Below are positions 24,604 through 33,146 of a stretch of 64,000 nt of DNA, in pieces. Within the stretch, counting starts at the first letter, position 1. Each line of letters begins with the position of its first letter. Made by a program: the position numbers and the translations under genes. The notes below the pieces were generated by a model that was not told where the DNA came from, ran no database searches, and was given only the letters and a program-made list of their open reading frames with translations. The stretch comes from Paractinoplanes toevensis (GTDB taxonomy: Bacteria; Actinomycetota; Actinomycetes; Mycobacteriales; Micromonosporaceae). Location: the NCBI RefSeq assembly GCF_018332695.1, contig NZ_BOQN01000022.1, forward strand, positions 86,244-150,243, written 5' to 3'.

Positions 24604-26787
24604 ATGCTTCCTTCCGTCACGGCTGCGTTCGTCGCCAGAGTGGCAGTCGGTGCCGTGCTGATCACAGCGGCGCCGTCATCCGGCCATGTCACGCGTGGTC
24701 CGGCGGTGACCGGCACCTACAGCACCGGGAGCAACGCGGCCTGGAAACCGTTGCCCACCGTGCACCTGCAACGCGGCCGGCCCGCGGCGGACGCCACGGT
24801 CGTCATCGACCCGAGCCAGGTCCGCCAGCGATACACCGGACTCGGTATGTCGCTGGACGAGACCGCGGTATCCAACCTGTGGAAGCTGACGCCGCAGAAC
24901 CGGGAGAAGGCGATCAAGCTGTTGGCCGACCCGAGGACCGGTGCCGGACTGGACCGGTTCCGGCTGACCATCGGCAGCCCGGACGTGATCGAGCACCTGC
25001 CGTTCGCCTCGTACGACGACAACCTTCCGGCCGGAGTCACCGCCGACCCCGAGCTGACGTACTTCTCCATCCAGCGCGACATCGACCAGCACATCGTGGA
25101 CACCGCGCGGCTGATCCTGAAGTACAACCCCCGGGCCACGTTCTTCGCCTCGGCGTGGAGCGCACCGGCCTGGATGAAGACCAACAACCTGTTCCGCGGT
25201 GAGTCGGACGGCAAAGGCCACCAACTCGGCAAGCTGCGCGACGAGTACATCGACGTGTTCGCGCGGTACTACGTCAAGTACCTCCAGGCGTACGCGCGGC
25301 AGGGCATCCACATCGACGCCATCACCATGCTCAACGAGCCGACCATCGACGTGATCTACCCGGGCATGGACATCACCTGGCAGCAGCAACAGATCCTCGC
25401 CAAGGCGATCAAGCGCGAATTCAAGGCGGCCCACCTACCGACCCAACTGTGGGTGTTCGACTACAACTTCGCCAACTGGAAGGACCCGAACCCCAACGCC
25501 AAGAATCTGTACCGGATCTTCGACGACCCGGGCGCGCGGGCGGCGTCGGACGCAATCGCGTTCCACCCGTACTCGGGAAATCCGGTGGTGATGCGCGACG
25601 CGGCGGCGGAATACCACCTTCCGGTGCACATGACCGAGACCAGCGACCTGCAGCCGGACACGATGCTGAACTTCTTCCGGTTGAACGCCGGCTCGTACAT
25701 CCTCTGGGCGCAGGTCACCGACCAGGACGGCGGCACACTGCACTGGACGCACTCGCGGGACAACAACATCGACTGGGACGAGGTCGGCCGCACCACGAAG
25801 TGGCCGGACCGCATGGTGAAGGTCAACACCGAGACCAGGACCTTTTCCGTACGCGACGAGCTGTACCAGATCGGTCAGATCTCCCGGTACCTCGACCAGG
25901 GCGACGTACGCATCGAGTCGTCCGGGCCCAACGGTGGCGTCAGCAACATCGCGTTCCGGGACCAGCACGACAACTGGGTGACCGTGGTCCGCAACAGCAA
26001 CGCGGCGGCCACCCGGGTCCGGGTTGTGCTCGACGGCCGCTCATTCACAGAGATGGTGCCGGCCGGCGCAGTCGCCACCTTCCGCTGGCACGCCGACGTC
26101 TCGCCCGACCCGCACAACCACGCACCGACCCTGGCCGCCGTACCGGACCTCACCGCCGACCAGTTCAGCCCGCTTCAGGTCGAACTGCACGGCGCCGACG
26201 CCGACCGGGACCGCCTGACCTACTACACCTCCGATGCCCCGGACGGCGTCACCGTCGACCCGGACACCGGCCGGCTCACGATCAGCGCAACCACCTCCGG
26301 CATCCGGAACTTCACCGTGACCGTCACCGACAACACCGCAAGCACGTCGGTTCCGGTACACCTGACCGTCCGACCCCATGCCGCGGCACTGGGCGAACTG
26401 ATCGAGGCCGAGTCGTACGCCGGACAGAGCGGTTGGACCGAGGGCAGCACGCAGTTCGTGGAGAACGTCCCGGCCGCGAGCGGCGGCCACGACGTCGGGT
26501 ACACCGCGGCCGGCCGCTGGCTGACCTACCGCGTCGACGTCCCGGCGGCCGGCCGCTACGACCTCGAACTCCGCGTCGCCAACGGATCCGGCTCGACCGC
26601 ACCGGACGCGGTGTCACTGCGAGACACAGCGGATAAAACGTTGGCCATCGTTTCAGTACCGGCCACCGGCGGCTGGACCACCTACCAGTCGATACACACG
26701 CCGGTCGACCTGGTCGTCGGCGACCAACTGGTCAAAATCTTCTGCGAGACCGGCAACTTCAACCTGGACTACCTGCGGATCTCCTGA
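24604..26787 (+). CDS. Secreted GH30 glycosidase with Ig-like and CBM6-type domains
   Basis: 727 residues. A short signal-like start (MLPSVTAAFVARVAVGAVLI) leads to a GH30 (beta/alpha)8 barrel with its beta-sandwich: QRYTGLGMSLDETAVSNLW, FASAWSAPAWMKTN, acid/base E245 in TMLNEPT and nucleophile E345 in HMTETSD. After about residue 510 come an Ig-like domain (PDLTADQFSPLQVELHGADA to VHLTVRP) and a C-terminal CBM6-like module (ELIEAESYAGQSGW to NLDYLRIS). GH30 includes beta-1,6-glucanases, beta-glucosylceramidases and xylanases. The barrel looks most like the beta-1,6-glucanase/glucosylceramidase branch, and together with the neighbouring chitosanase this suggests attack on fungal walls. The exact specificity is inference. 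Confidence 0.85.
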   Translation: MLPSVTAAFVARVAVGAVLITAAPSSGHVTRGPAVTGTYSTGSNAAWKPLPTVHLQRGRPAADATVVIDPSQVRQRYTGLGMSLDETAVSNLWKLTPQNREKAIKLLADPRTGAGLDRFRLTIGSPDVIEHLPFASYDDNLPAGVTADPELTYFSIQRDIDQHIVDTARLILKYNPRATFFASAWSAPAWMKTNNLFRGESDGKGHQLGKLRDEYIDVFARYYVKYLQAYARQGIHIDAITMLNEPTIDVIYPGMDITWQQQQILAKAIKREFKAAHLPTQLWVFDYNFANWKDPNPNAKNLYRIFDDPGARAASDAIAFHPYSGNPVVMRDAAAEYHLPVHMTETSDLQPDTMLNFFRLNAGSYILWAQVTDQDGGTLHWTHSRDNNIDWDEVGRTTKWPDRMVKVNTETRTFSVRDELYQIGQISRYLDQGDVRIESSGPNGGVSNIAFRDQHDNWVTVVRNSNAAATRVRVVLDGRSFTEMVPAGAVATFRWHADVSPDPHNHAPTLAAVPDLTADQFSPLQVELHGADADRDRLTYYTSDAPDGVTVDPDTGRLTISATTSGIRNFTVTVTDNTASTSVPVHLTVRPHAAALGELIEAESYAGQSGWTEGSTQFVENVPAASGGHDVGYTAAGRWLTYRVDVPAAGRYDLELRVANGSGSTAPDAVSLRDTADKTLAIVSVPATGGWTTYQSIHTPVDLVVGDQLVKIFCETGNFNLDYLRIS

Positions 26788-27119
26788 CCCGACGGCCGAG
26801 CTCCGGCGCCATGCCCGGCGCGGAGAAGTCCTTCTTCGGTCTTGGGTGGTGGTACGCGGTCCATCGGCGACGTCTCGATCTCTTCCTCGCCGACGAGCCA
26901 CATGAAGGTCACGTTCGCACACCAGCGATCAGGCAGATTGCAGAGAGGAACACCTGGTCAACGCCATCTTCACGAGACGCTACGCGCACCGGAAGACCGA
27001 CGCCGCACTCCCCCACTTACCGGCAAGATGAACGCGATAAACAACGACTCGGCAAACCGTACGCGCGTTCGGGCAAAAATGCGTGTCACGGAGAACCGGA
27101 AGCATTCACGGCAGGAAAT
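26788..27119. other. 332-bp stretch without a recognisable gene
   Basis: Between the GH30 stop and the tRNA-Pro remnant. Short open frames occur, for example at 26842 and 26811, but lack family features and third-position bias. Base composition drops towards the right end (around 27040-27120). I see no promoter or repeat I can name. Confidence 0.4.
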
Positions 27120-27148
27120 GTGAAAGGCCAGCTAAGCTGGCCTTTCAC
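27120..27148 (-). terminator. Terminator hairpin of the former tRNA-Pro gene
   Basis: A perfect 13-bp stem, GTGAAAGGCCAGC at 27120-27132 pairing with 27136-27148, loop TAA. It lies 4 bp past the 3' end of the tRNA-Pro fragment, reading on the minus strand, and is followed by ATTTCC. This is the normal place for a tRNA terminator. Confidence 0.8.
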
Positions 27149-27152
27149 AAAG

Positions 27153-27195
27153 TCGGGCTGACAGGATTTGAACCTGCGACCCCTTGACCCCCAGG
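27153..27195 (-). other. Attachment site: 3' half of tRNA-Pro(GGG)
   Basis: On the minus strand this reads CTGGGGGTCAAGGGGTCGCA, then GGTTCAAATCCTGTCAGCCC, then G and discriminator A. This is the anticodon loop (anticodon GGG), 3' anticodon stem, variable loop, T-arm and 3' acceptor strand of an actinobacterial tRNA-Pro. Upstream of the anticodon loop (27196 onward) the sequence no longer resembles tRNA, so the 5' half is missing. Identity running from the anticodon loop to the 3' end is the usual att core of actinomycete integrative elements; pSAM2 uses a tRNA-Pro. The frameshifted integrase gene 480 bp to the right supports this. The rebuilt full tRNA would be expected at the far right end of the element and is not seen in the window. 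Confidence 0.75.
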
Positions 27196-27677
27196 ACATG
27201 AAAGGCCCAGCGACGTGCTCACAAACGTTTTACCAGGTCACCGAAAAGCATACCAGCCCGAGTAAAGGTGTCGCTACCAACCACCTCCCGACGGACCTAT
27301 CGCAACGCCCCTACCAGCAGGTTTGCCGCTCTACTTCCCCCAGCGGTGTTCTCACGAGCGCTTAGCAGTGTTTTACCGGCGCTCGAGCAGACTAATTTAG
27401 ACCAGCGAGCGGCGTGCTAACCCGATATGGGAGAGAACCCTTGACTCGGCAACCGATTCCCCGCGACAAGGTCTTCTTTCGAAAAGGTACTTTCCGTCAA
27501 TCCTTATCAGGGATCGATCGCGTTTTGACAATTCTCAGGAACCTCCTTTACTCGAAATCCGTCGACGCTCAACCGGGCTTGCGACAGAACCATCGCCGCC
27601 CCCGCAGGCGGGCGAGTTTCGGAATCCTTCTGTGCCGCGCCTGCGGTGCGTACCACCGGATAAAAACGTTCCGGGCC
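27196..27677. other. AT-richer gene-free stretch between att site and integrase
   Basis: No coding frame with family character. Composition is clearly lower in GC than the rest of the window, especially at 27220-27560. In tRNA-targeting elements this place holds the integrase arm-binding sites; I see several short A/T runs but no convincing repeat. Confidence 0.4.
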
Positions 27678-28837
27678 TCAGCCGGTGCGCATCTCCGCAG
27701 AGGTACCCGCCTCAGGGAGAAGACTTGTGGTGCAGCCTGCCCAGTTCCGCAGCGTCCTTGGCTGAACTTCCGGTGCTGTCATCAGTTCGGCGATCCGGTC
27801 CGTCGCCTGAAGACGCCGGGCCGCGCTGAGCCTGGCGTAGTAGCGCATGAGCGTGGCCGGATCATGACCGAGACGCTCGGCGACCTCGTGGACGCCATAG
27901 CCGGCGTCCAGCAGAGTCGACGCGATCAGATGCCGAATCTGATGCGGGCCGATCGGCCGGACGTTCGCAGCCTCGGCCAGCTGGTTGAACCGGTCGCTGA
28001 GGTTGTCTGGTCGGACCGGCTGGCCCCAACGGCCGGCGAACACATACCGGGACGCCGGCCCTGCTCCGAGCGGCCCGAGCAGGTCGAGTGTCGCCGGGTC
28101 GAGGACCAGCGTGCGGACACCGTTGTGCGACTTCGGCGGCTTTACCCGAACCCGGCTCCCCGGATCCTCGACCACCAGCTGCCGCCGCACCGTCAACGTG
28201 CCCTGCACCGGCTCCAGATCACCGCAGCGTAGACCGCACAGCTCGCCACGCCGTAGACCAGTCACCAGCAGCAATCGCCACAACGGATCAGACGATCATC
28301 GCCGACGTGGTCTCCGAAGCTTCGGGCCTCTGCGAGCGACCACACCGGTCGTTCGTTGTCGCTCTCGCGCGGCTTACGCGCACCCAAGGTCCGGCCGACC
28401 TGCTCCGCGAACGCCTTCGCCAACACCAGATTCAGCGTTCGCAGGGTGGTACGGGAGTAGCCGCACCCTTCCAGCTCCCGGTAGGCGCGTTCGACCATCC
28501 GGGCACTGAGCCGAGACGCTCGCACACCGCCCACGTATGGGTAGATCAGACCGAACAGCCACCGGTAGCCGTACACCGTGTTCGGCTCGAGTTCCTGCTC
28601 CCGAGACAGAACCCAGCCATCACAGATGTTCTGCACGCTGTCCCTGAGCCGCGGTTTCGGACGCCGAGCGTCCCGCTGCCGACACAACCGGCTGTACTCG
28701 GTTTTCGCCGCCTTCTCCGTGGTGAAGCTGGACCGCCGGGCCTGCACCCGAATCCCTTCGTGGTCACGGCCCATCTCCAGCCGGAACCCGAACCGCCCTG
28801 TCACCGGATCTTGAACAATCGCTTCGGTATCGGACAC
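27678..28837 (-). pseudogene. Tyrosine recombinase/integrase, frameshifted
   Basis: The frame from the GTG at 28837 (GGAGG about 10 bp upstream) encodes the N-terminal arm and core-binding domain (NTVYGYRWLFGLIYPYVGGV, TLRTLNLVLAKAFAEQV). It fails at about 28275, where the text RLIRCGDCCW stops. The next frame takes over with WRLLLVTGLRRGELCGLRCG (first catalytic Arg), GPHQIRHLIASTLLDAG (HxxR), VAERLGHDPATLM and the YY pair that supplies the tyrosine nucleophile. All catalytic residues remain, so a single-base lesion inactivated an otherwise complete ~385-residue integrase. It belongs with the tRNA-Pro att fragment at 27153 and marks the element boundary. Confidence 0.85.
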
Positions 28838-29155
28838 TGGTCCGCACCTCCGCTCCCGTCATGGCTCCCAGATGAGAGGAACCTTCACCTTGACCAACGA
28901 CCTGGCCGGAGAGAAGCAACCCGTACGCGTCGATATCACTCGATCAGGTAGCGACCGGAACGCACAGACAGGCGGGGGTAGCCGAAGATCGCCAGAATGA
29001 TTCACGGCGTGAGCAGGCGACTAGCTGTATCGCCGCTTCGACACTGCCCTCATCGAGCCTCAACTGCGCCTTTGTCGATCCAGCGCCGCCTGGCGAATCC
29101 TCTCGGCGTCCCCAATCGGCGTTTCCCAGCCCCGCTTCAATGGATGGGTTGTAGG
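28838..29155. other. 318-bp stretch upstream of the integrase
   Basis: This is where an excisionase gene would be expected. On the minus strand a short frame ends PRLSVRSGRYLIE at about 28943, which may be the tail of such a gene, but it is too short to identify. A ribosome binding site for the integrase lies at 28847-28853. Nothing else is recognised. Confidence 0.35.
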
Positions 29156-29722
29156 TCAGATTTGACTAAGATCGATCTCGACGGGGAAAGGTACCGCAAG
29201 TTTCACGACGCCGGTGAAGACGTCGCTGTCGCGGTAGCGGCCAGTTGCCGGGTCAAGAACGTAGGTGTAAACGAGCGGTGCACCAGTGGCGGTCTGCTCG
29301 ACACGCCAATAGAACTGGATACCGGCCCGCGCGTACTGATCAGTCTTGACGATCCGGTCGGTCGTCTCCGACCCGGGTGAAACCACCTCGACCACCAGAA
29401 GTACATGCTCAGGACGCGTCGGAGTGACATCGATCGTCGCTGCCCGGTACACCGTCACATCGGGACGGCGGTTGTTCAGCGGCACGTCCTGCAGCCGAAC
29501 GTCGAAGTCGGTGTCAGCGTTCCAATCCGGCCCCGCCGCCACGTCCAAGGCGTTTGCCAGAAGCCGGGCCAGGCGGTTATGCCGCTTGGACCCGCTCGGA
29601 CTCACCAGGACCATCCCATCCACGATCTCGATGCCCGCACACTGTTCTTCCGTCCACGCCGCGTACTGCTCGGCCGTGACCTGCTGATGCATCCAGGCCG
29701 GCGCGACCATCTCGACAGTCAT
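29156..29722 (-). CDS. Uma2-family (DUF820) PD-(D/E)xK nuclease-fold protein
   Basis: 188 residues from the ATG at 29722, which is preceded by an excellent ribosome binding site (CCAGGAGGTGTGT). The family core is complete: EIVDGMVLVSPSGSKRHNRL, RRPDVTVYRA (the PD of the motif), VLLVVEVVSPGSETTDRIVK (ExxxPxS... K) and TDQYARAGIQFYWRVE. Uma2 proteins are restriction-endonuclease-like; they are abundant in actinobacteria and cyanobacteria, often near mobile elements, and their biological role is unclear. This copy is intact while its neighbours in the element are broken. It appears to be a single-gene unit. Confidence 0.85.
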   Translation of the reverse strand: MTVEMVAPAWMHQQVTAEQYAAWTEEQCAGIEIVDGMVLVSPSGSKRHNRLARLLANALDVAAGPDWNADTDFDVRLQDVPLNNRRPDVTVYRAATIDVTPTRPEHVLLVVEVVSPGSETTDRIVKTDQYARAGIQFYWRVEQTATGAPLVYTYVLDPATGRYRDSDVFTGVVKLAVPFPVEIDLSQI

Positions 29723-30181
29723 ACACACCTCCTGGACACGATCGGCTCCCAGAATCACGATACCGTGGCTCCAGCCACCGGCAGCCGTCTCCGTACCTCT
29801 GCCCGGGTTGTCGGGGATTGCGCCTGCAGCGCTGGCCCGCTGCGCACGATCCCCGCAGTGCAGCGTTCCATGGCCCACCAGCGCCTTCACCAAGCGTTCG
29901 ACGCCAGCGAGCCATGTAGTCGAATTACGAGGCGTTTCTTTTATTGCACCATTTGCCGTATAGAAGTATTTCATCACTATCTCGCGCGTGTCGAGTAGGC
30001 CGATCGTGTGATCACGGTGTGACGGATTGTCGTAGGGCGTCGATACGCTGTTCTGCGAAGCTGTGGAGGCGTGCGCCGCGATGCCGCGCCACGGCACCGG
30101 GGAGGGCATGCCGCAGTGGTGGACCGGACGAGACGCACGCCTAGTCATGACGGTGACGATGGGCAGACGTTCCACGTCGAG
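29723..30181. other. 459-bp region between Uma2 and the jetA relic
   Basis: Holds the promoter of the Uma2 gene and presumably that of the plus-strand jetA relic. A low-GC patch at about 29930-29995 stands out against the surroundings. Open frames exist but show no family similarity. Confidence 0.35.
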
Positions 30182-31703
30182 GTGACCGACTCACGGCGCG
30201 CGATGGCGTACCTGATCGCGCCCGGTTCGGACGATTACATCAGGATCATGGCGGTACTCGAGTCGTCCGTGACCGACCTGACACCGTCTGAGATCGCGGT
30301 GCTGGTGTCGGCCGGCGGGCCAGCGATGTCTGACCTAGTGGTCCAGAAACGGCTGGACAAGCTGAAGGACTGGACGGCGGCCACCGGGCGCAGCGACCCG
30401 TCGCGGATCCGCCGGCACGCCGACATCCTGGCGCGGAACTGGCGGTGGACAGCCACGCCCGCCGGGCGGCAGGTGCATCGGTTCTACACCTCGGTTCTGG
30501 CGGCGACTCCGACGATGCGGGAGATCCCGCTGCCCAGCCTTGCGCGCATTGTGGAATCGGTGGAACAACTGGCGCTCGCTCCGGCATTGCCCCGGCGCGA
30601 CGACCCGCAGATCGCTGAGCTGATCGGACGGCTGTTCACCGGCCACGACGATCTGGACACCGCTCTGGTGGGCGCGGAGGACAGTCTGGCCGGCTTGGCG
30701 GACCGTTTCGACCTTGACCAGGAAGCAACTGACGAGCTCAAAGGACTGCTGGCGACTACGCCACGCACGTCGCCGGCGAGCTGGAGCGTGGCGCGCAGCA
30801 GGCCTACGATGTGCTGCATCGGTTGTTGCGGCCGCACTTCACGACGCTGGCCGAGATCGCGGTGGCTCAGTCACAGGCCCGCGCTCTCATCGAGCGCGGC
30901 GCGCTCACCGCTTCCAAGGGCGGCCAGGTCAGCGACTGGGTGGGTCTGACGGCCTGGTGTGACCCGCACACCGGGCGTTCGAGCAGGTTCGCACTGCGGT
31001 TGGTTCGTGCGCTGCCCGGCATGCACGCCAACCTGCGCAGGCTGCACAGCTCGGCCGGCTACGCCACCGGGCGTGCTCGCGCGTTGTTGCTCGCCAGGCC
31101 TGCCTCGACCCGCGTTACGGTACGGCGATCCTGCAGGCGGCCACCGGTGATCACCGGTGGCGCAAGCTGTACGGCGAGGCGGACGACACCGAGCTGTCGA
31201 GCAATCCGCAATGGCGGGGCGGTCCGGCGGTGGACCTGCCCGAGTTGCTGCGTACCACTGGCCGGACAGGCGCGCGGGGACGAGCCCCGGCTGCGCGTGA
31301 CGACGCGTCGGCGCGGGCGGCGGTCCAGGCGGCGCGTGAACTCAGAAGAGCTCAGCATGCAGCGGCGATCGAGGAGATTCTCGCCGGCGAGCCTGGTGGG
31401 CAGCTGTCACCGGGAGCGGCGCAGGTTGCGCTCGCGGCGCTGATGACCGCGGTTCGTGCCGGCTTGGTGCCGGGCACGACCGATCGGCGTACCGGCGTGC
31501 GTGACGGGTTGTCCTGCACTCTTTTTCACGTCGGCGAGGGGGCCGGCGTGCTGGTGGCGCCGACGTGGCGGGTGCTGCTGCCCGGGCGGGTGCTGGTCTT
31601 CCACCTGCCCGGGCGGTGGGCTACCTCGCCGCGGCCGACGCGGCGCGATCCGGCGGCTCGTGCGGTGATGTTCCTGCAACCGGTATCGGAGGCCGCCGCA
31701 TGA
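30182..31703 (+). pseudogene. JetA-like (DUF2397) Wadjet component, two frameshifts
   Basis: Three frames join into one DUF2397-type protein. Frame 1 (to about 30752): AYLIAPGSDDYIRIMAVLES, KRLDKLKDWTAATGRSDPSR and WRWTATPAGRQVHRFYTSVL. Frame 2 (about 30752-31101): DYATHVAGELERGAQQAYDV, AQSQARALIERGALTASKGG and RALPGMHANLRRLHSSAGYA. Frame 3 (to 31703): ACLDPRYGTAILQAATGDHR, WRKLYGEADDTELSSNPQW and LVAPTWRVLLPGRVL. Each junction is explained by loss of one base. DUF2397 proteins are the kleisin-like JetA subunit of one branch of Wadjet SMC-like plasmid-defence systems (DUF2397, DUF2398, SbcC-like ATPase, DUF2399). The start codon is uncertain (GTG 30182 or ATG 30203). It overlaps the next gene by ATGA. 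Confidence 0.7.
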
Positions 31704-32121
31704 CCAGCACGACGTCGGCGGGCGCCAAGGCGTGGCGGCAGCGCCGGGCCACCGAACCGGAAACGGCGGCGGAGACCACCGCGGTGCTGCGGTTGCTGAT
31801 GGTCCAGCCGTGGCTTGTCGCCGGCCGCGACGACACCGCCATCGCCACCGTGCGGCGCAATGAGGAAGCGGTCCGTGAAGTGCTGGGGCGTCTAGGTTGG
31901 GTGCTCGTGTCCGACCGCGACTTCGTTCGGCTCCGCAAGTCACCGCCGCCGCGCCGCGAAGCGTGGGCGGCCGGAGGTCCCGGCCCGCTGACGTGTTCGT
32001 GGTTCTTCTTGCTGGTCGCGGCCGCGGAGTCGATGCCGCCACGGGTGAGCATCGGGCAGCTGATTTCGGCGGCGCGTAGCGCGGCGGCCGAGGCCGAAGT
32101 GCCCACTCCGGACGATATGCC
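31700..32121 (+). pseudogene. JetB-like (DUF2398) Wadjet component, truncated
   Basis: From the ATG at 31700 (overlapping the jetA stop) about 140 residues match the N-terminal part of DUF2398: AAETTAVLRLLMVQPWLVAG, ATVRRNEEAVREVLGRLGWV, LVSDRDFVRLRK, then TCSWFFLLVAAAESMPPRVS and EAEVPTPDDMPQR. The frame is undamaged up to about 32118, where the sequence changes abruptly into aldehyde dehydrogenase coding sequence in another frame. Full JetB has roughly 380-400 residues. The JetC ATPase and JetD nuclease genes that should follow are missing from the window, so no Wadjet system can operate here. Confidence 0.7.
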
Positions 32122-32807
32122 GCAACGAACCCGGCCTGCTCTTCATCCCGCACACGACGGAGGTGGACCTGGCCGGCGCGTTCGCCGGCATCGGCGCCCA
32201 CCGCCTGCTCCACCCCGGCATCGCCGACGGCTACGCCCAGCGGCGGGCCGAGGTGGTCGGCACGCCGGGCGTGACAGTTCTGATCGACGGCGAACTCGAC
32301 CCGCCGACCCCGACCCTGGTCGAGACCGACCTGGAGACCCTGCTCGCCCAACGGAGCACCCTGGTGGACGAGGCCTTCGGTCCGATGTCGGTAGTGGTCC
32401 GCTACGACCCCACCACCGACCTCGCCGCCGCGCTCGGGTCGCTCATCGAGGGCTCGCTGACCGCCGCCGTCCACGTGGGCCACGGCGAGGACACACCCTG
32501 GCTGCGCGCGCTGATCGACGTGCTCAGCGAGCGGGCCGGCCGCCTGCTCTTCAACGGCTGGCCGACCGGCGTCGCCGTGACGCCCGGGATGCAGCACGGC
32601 GGCCCGTTCCCGGCCACCACCAACCCGACCACCACCTCGGTCGGTACCGCCGCAATCGACCGCTTCCTGCGCCCGGTGACCTACCAGAACTGCCCACCCG
32701 CGCTGCTCCCGCCGCCACTGCGCGACGACAACCCGTGGGTGATCCCCCAGCGCCGCTCCCCCGCCGACGAGTCCACCACCTGGGGCGCCGCCTACCGTGA
32801 CCGATAG
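32122..32807 (+). pseudogene. NADP-dependent aldehyde dehydrogenase (ketoglutarate-semialdehyde type), C-terminal remnant
   Basis: The frame starts inside the gene with NEPGLLFIPHTTEVD, the segment that follows the catalytic GQxCTNPG motif, and continues to a normal C-terminus: LIEGSLTAAVHVGHGEDTPW, RAGRLLFNGWPTGVAVTPGM, QHGGPFPATTNPTTTSVGTA and FLRPVTYQNCPPALLP. This matches alpha-ketoglutaric-semialdehyde dehydrogenases of sugar-acid pathways (about 500-520 residues). The catalytic cysteine and the whole NADP domain are absent. The junction with the JetB relic at about 32118-32124 is sharp, so a deletion fused the two. Such enzymes act downstream of sugar-acid dehydratases. Confidence 0.75.
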
Positions 32808-33146
32808 CCCACGACCGCATGGGAAAGACCAAGGTCGACGGCCGCCAGGCCGATGGCGGTCTGCGCCATCGCGATCGCGCCGCCCAAGGACCGGCCCGGT
32901 CGGCGATGCGGGTGATGCAGGCAGCGGTGAACTCGTTGATGCGGCTCGCTCCACGGACCGGCTTCTCACCGGGACCGACCAGTACCTCCGCACCGCCCGA
33001 AGTCGCGTGCTCCGCGGCACGTGCTTGAGCCACGTCACGAACATCCCCATAGGCCCGCGGCGGTCCTCCAGTCGCGCCAGGCGAATCGTCGGTCCTGCGC
33101 ACGGGCCCGTTGGTCAACGCGCATCGGCGGCTCAACTCCTACAGAG
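32808..33146. other. 339-bp stretch without a recognised gene
   Basis: On the minus strand some codon-biased patches remain (for example GGAIAMAQTAIGLAAVDLGL near 32840-32890, in one frame), so it may contain a decayed gene, but no family can be named. No clear promoter, repeat or terminator is visible. Confidence 0.35.

Noticed and set aside
27153..27195. Complete tRNA gene
   Set aside because: Only the part from the anticodon loop to the 3' end fits; the 5' acceptor strand and D-arm are absent, so it cannot be a functional tRNA.
30182..32121. Functional Wadjet defence system
   Set aside because: JetA is frameshifted twice, JetB is cut and no JetC or JetD gene follows.
31407..33050. A 547-codon minus-strand frame across the JetB/aldehyde dehydrogenase junction
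   Set aside because: Opposite two recognisable plus-strand relics; no known domain and a biased Arg/Gly/Ala composition.
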